Assembly (NCBI GenBank): GCA_964017045.1
Contig: OZ024794.1
Coordinates: forward strand, 20,339,617-20,403,616
Source: Omphiscola glabra
Lineage: Eukaryota; Mollusca; Gastropoda; Lymnaeidae
DNA length: 64,000 nt
Reading direction: 5' to 3'
Shown here: positions 25,001-37,000 of the stretch, one piece after another
Layout of the letters: each line of letters begins with the position of its first letter
Position numbering within the stretch: the stretch's first letter is position 1
The notes under the pieces: model-generated
Databases searched by the model: none
Told to the model about the DNA's origin: nothing
Seen by the model: the letters and a program-made list of their open reading frames with translations, nothing else
Position numbers and translations under genes: made by a program

Positions 25001-28000
25001 CAGTCAAGTTAGAGGATGGGGTTCAATAATCATTAGAGTTCCTTCACACTTTATACCCAACAGGGATTCCACCACATAATCTCTGTCTGAATGTTCGTAC
25101 TCCAATCATGCAGCTGCACAATCTGATATCCCCAGAAATTTTGTAAAGGCTCCAGGCTGCGGGTTAAAGCCTTACATAAAAATGTCATTGAAGCAACCAT
25201 CTTCACAAGCTGTGGTGCTGGAGAAACAATATAAATTCCCTGAATTCCCATGCTAACCTCTGACCACCACTTCAGTTTAAGCAACTGAATTTTTATGTCC
25301 GCTTCGCAATGATTATAAACAAAGCTCAAGGGAAGTCTTAATGAGTGCTGGAGTAGATTTAAGGAATGACTGATGGTTAGCATATAAAACTGCTGCATGT
25401 TCACAATCCATTCAAAACAGATTTGAAAACTGCAATGGAGAATGTTCCAAAAGGACAGAAAATTAAGGTTGTGATTCATGCTGACAGAAAACCGCAGTTG
25501 GACATACAGGGAAGATATAACACCCCAATTTGCAAGCGAGGTGGCTTACTTAGTTCTGGGGCAGGCGTTTGAAAAGCAAGACTTGTACAGCAGACACTAA
25601 GTTGATGCAGATCAGCAAAACTCATCGTCCTTATGACGCCCTCCGGTAACCTCTTATGTTATGCTATAGGGAAGATGGTTATTGCATATGCATCTTCCGG
25701 CATGATTCAGTTTCTACAGCAATTACAGCAGTTAAGTTCTGCTTCTGACTTCTACTCTTACAGAATCATTTAATGACAAGACGCAGAAAACTACATCCAT
25801 ATATATTTTATTTGAAATTTCAAAGCGAAGGTGATCAGCAAGTAATTTAAGAGAGGCTTCTATAAATGTTTACTATTTTTATACATTTGTTGGCTTACCA
25901 AAGGGATAATCTTCATGCCACACACTGAGGGAAGTAGAGCTTGATTTTTGAGAGTTCCTGTCTGACTTGTTAGGCCCAGTGAACTGGGGTCTGTTACCTC
26001 CAAATATCGGTGTCCGCACAGAAGCTAAAATTGTAAACATTAGCGTAAAAATGCAATGTTACTCAGATGGTAACATATCAAAGGAAACATGAATGGTGGG
26101 GAAGTACCAAAATATAAGCAAATAAAAAAAATTAAATTTTCTTAGTATGCACAATCTCCACGGTAAACAAAAAAAAGTCATGGGTTTCTGAATATACCAC
26201 TGATCTCAAAAAAATCACTTTCCACTTATCTAAACAAAACTTCAGACCTGCCAACCTGCCAAGAAAAAAAATCTGTAGGGGTGGTGCATGCGGGGGGGAA
26301 AATGGGGCGCCGACCGGTGGAAAAATATACAGATTTATACAGTACAGGACAGAAGATCCATTTTATTTACATATGTAAACAGGCTGCCAAGTTCAGTTTT
26401 CCTGCCTATAGGCTATCCCTAGTGGCCGTTTTGCCTTTGTCCAACAGCTCTTTGGACAACTGGAGATTAGCATTGCAACTGATTTTAGATACAAGCAAGT
26501 TAGAAAGATAAACTTTCATGCTTGCCCTGGTTTCATTGTAATTTTTCTACACAATCTTCTAGCAATCTGCGAGTGTGGAAACATTTCTTTGACTCTGGCA
26601 TTAAAACGATCGGAGTTGGTTGGAGAAATATTTCCTTCAATAAGAGAGGTGGTCAATAAAACTTCTGATTCCTTAGCAAAGAAATTAGACATGGATGTCG
26701 TAGATCCAGTGCGCTTTTAGCTGCAGTTGTATAACTGTATTTTTTTTTGTGTGTTAAAATAATATGTTTATTAATATTATTGTACCCACACGACGTAAAA
26801 ATAAATGAATGCACCACTTCCTGTCGTATCCGATTTTGTATTTTTTTTTTTTTTGTTGCTTTCGGATTTCTATGACGGGTAAAAAATTATAATGTTCGGA
26901 AAATCGGAATTTTAAGAGGTTTGTCGGAAGGTCGGAATGAGGGGTAAAATATCTGTATAATTCCGACAAAATGGGAAGGGTTGGCAGGTCTGAAACTTTA
27001 GTTAAAACCTGAAGCGTTAAATTAAATGTTCGCTCATATTAAAAGCTGGAAATTTTACCCATTTCAGAATCAAAAATCTAAAAAAGTAAAAGAAGGTTAT
27101 TCTTACCTGTATTCAAATAAGGTCTCCAGGACACCTTAATATTGGGATCAAAGACATGTCCGATGCGATGCTGAGTAAAGGATTTCAGCAAGGACTCCAT
27201 GTGTGGGGATGGTTGGATGTACAACAACTTCTGGTGGGAACCTGAAAGACAGAGATGAAAAGCCATTTACAATTTGACTAAAAATATTTTGCACTGCTGT
27301 TTCTTTCAATGTAGGATCAGACATATTATAATAATTCCTTTATAACACCCTTAGCCAAAGACAAATCCTTTAAGACATCTTACTAACTGATCTGTGATAC
27401 AGTAACCAGTAATATGAATAGTTGATTACCAATATAGAGCAAAGGCTGAGGCAGGCTTTCATTCTCTATGTCATCAGTTGAATATGTGTTTAGTATAGGC
27501 ACATGACGACTGTCAAATAAACTCATGGGCTCTAGTTTACCGTGGCGCAACAGCCAGGCCTTTGCAATAGGACTCTCAAACTGGGAAAAATAAACATTGT
27601 GAATAAAATTAAGTCTTGAATCTTCAAAGGACTTCGTGTATCAACCATCCTCCAACCCCAATTATGAAAATCTGGTACAGACAGCATCTCAAAACCAAAA
27701 ACCATACCTTGTGTTCCCATGAGACTTGACTAGAGTCATCCTTGCTGAGTGCTACAACTCTCCCTTCTGGTACCATTAGTCTCAAAAAATTTTCATAATC
27801 AATATCTTCTGGAAACATTTCTTCACTAGCACAGTCTTCTAGATAATAACACAATATAAGAAAAATATAAATTTAAAAGATTTAAATGCAGATGACAAAT
27901 AAATATATTTCCAGATTAGAAAAGGAAAAATATACGCTATTGTGTTTGTTGAGTGTTTTTTTGTTGTTTTTTTTGGTGAAATATTTAATAAGATGTAAAA

Positions 28001-31000
28001 TGTAAAAAAAAAAAAAAAGAACATTTAGAGTCTGTCAAGAAATATATTGAATCAATGTTTATAACAATAAAGAGTCCCAAGTTATTTTCCAGAGCAATTT
28101 AACTTTGTACAAGATAAGGATTGTATGACTAAAAAAATAATTTCAAACAGTTATTGGACTGCTATTATTTTAAACAAAGATTTAGTTGTGGTTTTTTTAC
28201 GTTATTTATCGATTCATGGTTAAATTCTATCAAAATTCCTATGTAATAAATATATGGCAGAGCTCCCTAGGAAAATTTAAACACAAACAGAAACAAACTA
28301 CAAATCAAAACTATATGGTTGTTAGGTCTGTACGACCCTGATATCAGTCTGGCAAGTCATGGATTTTTTTAACCACACAAACTGAAATAGGAGGAACATG
28401 TCTTAAGGCTTCAGGGATTAGACGGCTTTTTAAACTTATAGCCTTTAGTAGACTTCAAATTTACTTATGCATTTGTGAAGATCAACTATTTGAACAATAT
28501 TTGAAACTGAATCCCAGAAAACAATGCTTCACAAAACAACAAGCCAACAACCAACCTTTAGATGCACTGAAAAACGGGATATTGTAGTTGCCCATTTTCT
28601 CATCTAAATTATCAATATTATCCTCATCATCATCATCAAGCTGTGATGGTTTGGGTTTGGTAGGAAGACTGACCTGATGTTGGCCTACACTGAAGTTCCA
28701 CCTGAAGGACAGGATAAAATGTATTTATAGGCATATATATGTTTTAAGACCAACAGAGGCTTGCAGTCAAGGATTTGGGGTGGAAATTCATTGCCAAGAT
28801 GACGATAGCCAGCCAAGCACCTTAATATTTATGAAATAGTTACAGACATAAATCTTCACTACTTACTAGGGAATGTGCATAGTTCAGACCTAATTAGCAT
28901 GCCCCCCCCCCTTCCCCCCAACCTAATACAGAGTGAAAATATAATCTATGTAATCTTGAGTGGCCATATATATTACATTCTATTTTTATAATTACTTCTC
29001 ATTTCCATATTTCATGTCTACAGAGCGTATGACATGTGTGCTGCGTGTGAGAACAAGAATATTGTTGCCATTGATGGGTGAGTCTTTGGCCTCCCCATAA
29101 GCACTGGTACATCCTTCACTGCTGCAAGAAAATTGTATCTGATGGGAATAAACATACAAACTTGGCATAAGCTGGTAGCAACAAAAAAAAAAGTTCAATA
29201 TGGGATGGAATAAATATGGGATTGAATATAAATATATTATATATATTGCATAAAAGTCAGTGTGACTGTGTTTGTAAATAGTCATTCCTCCTGAAATATA
29301 GATGGTTCCTGGAAAGTTTGGTCATTATCTCCTTATCCCTAAAATTATTAGGGGTCGTTCGCAAATTACTTCATGCAAAAAATGACCTTTTCAGACCCCC
29401 CTCCCCCTTGTCACAAAGTGTCTCAAATTTTTCCGCCACCCTTTAGTGTCACGTCACACCTAAAAAAATTCAAAACATACATAAAATGTTCATAACTAAA
29501 CTAAGATTCTTTAACATTTTCATAACATAATGTAGTATTATTAGAAAACTGTGACGTACAACAAAATCATCCCCGTGCCGAATGTATAATGACCACAACA
29601 GTTTTTTTGTCATTTTTTAATATGCGCAGAAGATTTGCATGACTGAGTTTCATGGCAACGCCAATACCTGAGGCAAATTTGATCTCAAATTAATGTTTTT
29701 TAAAAAGAAATTGAATAAAAAAATTTGTAAATTAGAATATTTTAGATCTAAATATATTTTTTGTGAAGTTACTCATTTTTACCCCCCCCCCCACCCCCCA
29801 CCCCCCCGAGCATGACAAAAAATTGCGAATGACCCCTTATTAAAAAGTTCGTAAAATGTACAGGGTAAAGAGTAAAAAAAAAAAATTATTTTCAAATGGC
29901 TTCAAGGGAAGTGCAAGTTAAGTTATTTTTGGTGTAGGCATTTTTAATAAGCCTTTATTCAGAATGGTGAGCTTTCTAACATATATTGCATATAGGTGGC
30001 TTTTGTTTGGTGGGCACATTTTAAAAGTAGATTTATTCTACGTACTTTAAAAAAAAGAGCACATTAAAATTAACACACATTTCAGGAGCATGCATAAAGG
30101 GTGATTTGGGGTAACTAGGGATGTACAGCCAAGGGAGATGTTTCATTAATTTCTATCACAATCAATCACATACTTTAAATGGTAAATGTGCGTGTGGAAG
30201 GGACAATCGTGTGTGTGATTTAGCCCCAAATCAGCATTTAGTAAAACTACATCATATATTCCATTAAAAGGATAGTTGCAATGGGTGTTCATTACTAGTA
30301 AGTTTAGAATTGACAATTTGTTTTCCTTTAAAATATTTATAATTTTTACTTTTAACTGGTTTCACTTTTTAGTACATACTTCTCCTGACTGAAGATCAAG
30401 TCCAAAGTTCTGTAACTCCTTGCTCCCAACTATCATAGAGTCATCACTTAGACGATAGGTAGATGAGAGAAGGCTTTCAGCTGACATTGGAATAGCCTCA
30501 ACTTTCTCTCCATCAAACTGATATAGTGCCCCATCAAGGGATGGTATCAGTCTGAATTTTTTGCCATTTCTAATCATCTGTGAAAGTAATAAACATCCCT
30601 TGATGACCATAAGCTTGAAAAACCTCTCTCATATACAAAACTATGAATAACCTCTCTCTTAACAAAGACTACTTTTATATATTAATTTATTGTTTTAAAT
30701 TTAAATAAAAATATTTTACTTTTTGTAATTTGGTCTGAATTTATTTGTTTATATTTCAAAATAAAACAAAAATAAAATGGACCATATAAATTAAAAATGT
30801 ATAAATGCTCCCATTCTGATAAATTGTTCACTTATTTATTAGAACTGGAGCATATAAAGATATATTCTAATTATATATATACAGTGATCTTGGGAAACAA
30901 AGAGACAAGCATTCAAAGGATGAACGATAGGCAAAGAAATGAGGTGTTTAACAGTTGAATCACAAAAACATATTTGAGGACTTAAGAATGAAACGAATAT

Positions 31001-34000
31001 CTCAAAGCCTATTTGTGAACAGTTTTTTTAAAGATTCTCCCATAACTATTTTGCTCTCTAATCAATTTCATCACAGCAAATTTTAAAACTCTCTTCAGTA
31101 ATCTAATGACTAACCTCCATGTTGGCTAAACTGGAAGAGTACAAAGGTCTAGCATCAGCTTCAACTGACCAGGCTAGTTTTCCCTGTTTGTGCAAGTCTA
31201 GTGCAGAAACTCTTCCATCAATTGTGCTTACAAGAACATAAAATCTGGAGGAAAACAATCATTACTTAAGTTTTTATTTTATTTTTGAAGGAATTTAAAG
31301 ATTATAAAAAACCATAAGAATTCTATTTTTCCTCTAACCAATGTTTAAATAAAATATTACCTGTCCAAAATAATAGCTAATAGGCTAGCCTATATATCTA
31401 TCAGAAGCAAAGTCTGTTGTCTTACTGAACATATCTATTAGTGGGTATTTGAAGGTACTGACTTTGGGCAGAGTAGGGAAGGGAGGGGGAAAAGACAACC
31501 CAGATACCTTAATATGGAAAGTTCAACATTTACAGTAGTTTAGGTCTGTACATGACAACCTTAAATTTAAATAATTGCATGTTCTCATAAGTATCCAGCC
31601 ATCACAAAGAAAAAAAATGTTTGTGGACCAACAGATTAAAAGAAAGTCAATTCTATCATCATGTATTTTGCTAACTGATTGCTTGGTCCAATTACTTGGT
31701 GTTCAGAGGGGAAGTAGTGCCACTTTATTCTGCATTAATAAGATTCACAGCAAAATAAACACTGAAAGAAGCCATGAAGTAATTAGCATTCTATATATCA
31801 AAACAAGCACTGGGCACTTTGTTTTAGTGTTCACTTACATTTAGCAACCATACTGAAGTAATGTATCAATTTATGTTTATGCTAGTAGTAATATAAGGCA
31901 GATGAAAGATTAAGATAAGGAATTAATTTTAGATTTAATTATTGATAATCTCACTTTCAGTAATTAATCTCAAATGATAGAGACCCTTTTCCACCCCTAG
32001 GCTTGAGGTAAGAAAGATTTAAAAAGGCCATGGTGTTATTACCATACCTGATCCACTGAGATGGAATACTAAGGTAAATGTAGTTATCTGTTTACTTTTA
32101 GATTACTAAAATTTAGGCATACTGTTAGTATTTACTACATAAGCATCCTAGGCCTATGCAAGGATCAATAATTTATTAACACATTTATTGGTCTAGATGC
32201 TTTGCCTTATACTTATAGTAAGTCATATTCATTTTAAAAGTACTTAAGGGGATCCATGGGTCACAAAATAATCGAAATTTGACAAAAATATTGATTCTTG
32301 AAAACTTAGATTTTCTGTCTTCAGCATGATGATAAAAAAAAACTGTGGACTAGCAGTGTACCTGCAGGTATTTTGCTCAACCTGTGAAGAGGTAAAGGCA
32401 GAGATATTTACCTCTCCAAAATCTGACAGGGTCCACACTCTGAACAGACAGGCTGTGGCTGCATCATTAGCTACTGGAATGGGCTACGCTGGTCTGAAAA
32501 ATTTTCTGAACTAATGAATGTACCAGTCATTCATTCAAAAACCTATAGTCAACACACAAAAGTCATTTTTGAACAGACAGCTTCATTTTCAGCTAAGCTA
32601 CTGACTGAAAGTGCTCAAAATTGTGCGGAAGGCTTACCCAGAGCAGGTGGAAAACGCAAACTCAATAATAGATATTGATGTATCATATGATGGTACATGG
32701 CAGACAAGGGGCCACAAGTCAAAATATGGTGTAGGCTGCATCATAGAAAATAGAACTGGACTTGTGGTTGACTTCCATGTCATGTCAAAATATTGCCATA
32801 CCTGCAGCAATATGGGAGGCAGGTTGATGAAAATAAATCAAGCCAGGTACGATGCTTGGTACCAGGACCACAAGTCATCCTGCGACATCAACCATTATGG
32901 CTCAAGTGGGAGCATGGAGCAGCAGGCTGCCGTGAAAATGTGGGCACGTTCATTGGAGAGGCACGGCTTCAGGTTTAGGAATGTTGTTTCAGATGGCGAT
33001 ACAACACTATAAAAGCCATCCATGAACTTGACCCATATGAGGGTCTCACTGTGGAAAAGCGAGAATGTGTCAACCATGTTGCAAAAAAGATTGGGCACAG
33101 CTTTGAGGAATGTAGTGGAGGTAAAAAAAAAGCAAAAAATCACTCTTGGTGGTAATGGGAAAGGTAAGCTTCAGAAATATTTCACTAAGGCCATACGCTC
33201 CAACTCCACTGTTCCTCAAATGCGAAAAGCAATATGGGCCACATACAATCGCTGCATTTCCACTGATGAGAAACCCATTCACGGTGACTGTCCAACCGGT
33301 GCAGCTTCATGGTGCTTCTACCAGAGGGCTGCATCAAAAGGACTCCCTCTAGGGATGCATGAGAAGATGACTTCAATTTATCTATGCCCTTTAGTAGCAG
33401 AGCACATCAAATTTGAAAGGATGACGCAAGATGACTTGTTGCAGCGGTGCATTGAGGGCCAGACGCAGAATGTTAATGAGTCTATACATTCTGTCATTTG
33501 GAGTCGTCGTCCTAAGCACCTTTTTATTGGTAGGCAGCGGCTGGAAATTTCTGTATGCATTGGTGTTGGTGAATTCAACATGGGATCGAAGGCCTCACAA
33601 GATTTTTTAACCATTATAAATCTGAAGGCAGGTGTACAAACCCATCTAAAGGCAGGTGTACAAACCCATCTAAAGGAAGTTGTACAAACCCATGTAAAGG
33701 CAGGTGTACAAACCCATCTAAAGGAAGGTGTACTAACCCATCTAAAGGCAGGTGTACAAACCCATCTAAAGGAAGGTGTACAAACCCATCTAAAGGCAGG
33801 TGTACAAACCCATCTAAAGGCAGGTGTACAAACCCATCTAAAGGCAGGTGTACAAACCCATCTAAAGGCAGGTGTACAAACCCATCTAAAGGAAGGTGTA
33901 CAAACCCATCTGAAGGCAGGTGTACAAGCCCATCTAAAGGCAGGTGTACAAACCCATCTGAAGGCAGGTGTACAAACCCATCTAAAGGCAGGTGTACAAA

Positions 34001-37000
34001 CCCATCTAAAGGCAGGTGTACAAACCCATCTGAAGGCAGGTGTACAAACCCATCTAAAGGCAGGTGTACAAACCCATCTAAAGGCAGGTGTACAAACCCA
34101 AATTAAGGCAGGTGTACAAACCCATCTAAAGGCAGGTGTACAAACCCATCTGAAGGCAGGTGTACAAACCCATCTAAAGGCAGGTGTACAAACCCATCTA
34201 CTTGGGAAAAAAAGAGACAGTATTCGTATCTGTAAAGCCCAGAAGTCTTTAGAAAATAACCAAGTATTGAGGAGGAGGTTAAGAAAAAAAGCTGCTGAGA
34301 AAGAAATGGAGAGTCAAGTTAGAGGAAGGAGGGCCGCAGTATATACCAGGAGGGGCTGATTTTTAGTTGTACCTGTATTTTTCTAAATTTTAAATGTATA
34401 TCTTCTACTTTTATTGATGTATTTTTTTATTTTTTTTTTATGATCAGGGTGGATGTTGCTTATTAGACACTGAACATTTATTTACCATAAATTAACATCC
34501 AATTTTTGCTTATTAACTCTCAAAAGATGAGAGATTGAAAAATCGGTCATATCTGGCAGGTGAAAAAAACAACTCTTAAAATATATTTAAAAAAATATTA
34601 TTAAAAGGCGAAAATAAAGATTTACTATTTTGGCATGTTAAATTTCTATTTGGCATTAAAGAAAAATTGTTTATACTACTAGTTCTTGAAGAAATCTGGT
34701 TGTCCATTCACGAATTTCCCTTTCCGCAGTGTTACACAATTTACACATGCTTTGATGCAAGTAACACTAAAGCATCGCTATGGAGTCCGATTCTGATTAT
34801 AAACTTGAAATGGACAATTATTCTTCCTTAGATGAATATTTTTGATGAAGATAGCACTTCAGATGTGACCGATACAGAGAATACTGTAAATTATCATCAT
34901 AATAGTAATAGTATTCAAGGTTTGTTTACGTTTTTCATTCATACTCAACTCACGCATACCGTGATACTTTCTTAGCACTATTATTAGCCCTAACAGTAGC
35001 TTTATTCAAGTTCCAGTAGAATAGTTGTAATTCTTAAATAGATTTCATTATTTATTTGTTGTAATTGTAAATAATTTGTAGTTAATATTATTATGTTTCA
35101 GTTAGCAAAATGTAAACAATGCCGTATAACTGAACTGTAACAATCAGCTGTGTTCTCTTTCCAATGAAAAGTTGAAGTAAAAGTAATTTAGGCATATTGT
35201 TTTATATTTTGAAATCTTTTTGTTTATCTCGTCAATGTTTATTTTAGCTAAACCAATCAATATTTTGTTTTTATATTTTGACAGCATCTATGAAGGGCAG
35301 ATGTCAATCTTAGTCAAAGTCAATGCAATGGGTTATGATGACAATGACTGTGGGACTCTAAATGGATTGCTGCATTTAGTCCACGGGTACAAAGCATATT
35401 TCTTCCTGATTTTACAACAACAGAGGATATAAGGAGATTTCAAAAGCAAATAGACACTTCAAACTCTATTTTACTACAGATTTGGTTGGTTATTAGTAAG
35501 CAGTTGTGCGCATGACAATGGACCAAAGAAACTTTCTATTTTCAAAATGTGGTACTAGTCTAACATCATTGAAGAGTAGTTTTATCTACTAAGTGGATTT
35601 ATTATGAATGCAGGACTTATTCAAGCTCTTTATTTTACAAGAAATGTCCAGGAAATCCATTTATGATGGACCATGAGCCACACCATTATGACTAAGGACA
35701 TATTCAAGGCTATATTGAGTTTCCTAAAGTTTCCATTACTGTAAACTGTAAATAAAGGAGACTTGCTGTGCAAAATTGGGAGACTCTTATGTATCTCAAT
35801 GCAAAATACAAAGAACTGTATCAGCTTCAAGAAATTGTAGCAATTAATGAACAATTTATGGAATATAAGACATCTCTGATGATGAACCCGTTATTGTAAA
35901 GCTCAAAATCTTTACGCCGTGGGCCGCAGCCTGACAATAACAAAAAAATTAACTGTATGTTACCAAAACAAGGGTAAAATGGTCAGAGCATATGCCACAG
36001 GCTTTGTTTTTGATACATTTATATGTTTTATTAAATAAAGAAATTGTTTTCAAGAATTTTATATGCATGGTCTTGGCAAAGGATTAAATCATTTGATCGG
36101 TATCTTGGGGATGCATAAAAAATGTTTATTTATGTGCTTTTTTTTCTTAAATTTTATTCTCAAATAATACTTACTAATAATGTTCTAAGGGATAATTTGA
36201 TGCAGTATATGATTTCCTTTTTAAAAAAAATTATTATTATTTTTAAAATATAATTTTGACTTTTTTTGCGCTAAATTTCCTTGAATGATATGTTGTCTAC
36301 AAATAGTCATAACTTTTATATTTTTGAGTCTATTCTTTTGAAATTTGAATATGTTTTGTAGTTTTGAACACATTCTAATAAAATATCAATTTTATTGATA
36401 TAATTGGAACCCCTTTTTTTTTTCCTTCTTTGTAAAGCTGTGTTGTTATGTTTTTGTCAACTTAAAAAATTATTTTTTTTGCCTAAAAATAATAATAAAT
36501 CAAATTTAGCAAGAATATTATGAACAAAAACCAGATATCAATTAAAGAGCATCCAATTACCTTTAAAATGATATATAATACTTGTAGGTAGCTACAAAAT
36601 TACAGCCATGAGATACATTAAATAATAAGATGTATTCAAGGTCATTAAAAACCGGAAAAATCTACAGTCTTTTGAGAGTTAATATGCCAATTGATTTTTA
36701 TGTTGAATAAGATGTAGTTTATTTGCTTATATTATGAAAAAGATTTTCTTTTCTTCAAAAAAGATTTTATTTTATATTTTTCTCAAAATAAATTTTTTTA
36801 AAGGATACTGAGTGTTATAATTCTTTTTTCTCAAAATCTACATGTTCAATTGTTTTAAAATTGTGAATACTTGTTTAAATATGGTTTAAGAGTATGGTGA
36901 CAGAGCAGGTTAGCTTAAAAATGATCATGGAAAAAATATATTTTTACTAAAAGTGTTATTTTTAAAGAAAAAATTGTGCGGCCAAAAAAAAACTTAACAG

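Noticed and set aside
24766..25479. Minus-strand open frames of 64 and 142 aa
   Set aside because: They are shadows of the Helitron remnant on the plus strand; their composition is not protein-like.
33628..34203. Regular repeats that could suggest a CRISPR-like array
   Set aside because: Units are contiguous with no spacers, in a eukaryotic transposon, and in frame; it is a minisatellite.
34780..36090. Short open frames that could be a host gene in PERK intron 1
   Set aside because: They lie between piggyBac ends and fit a decayed transposase.
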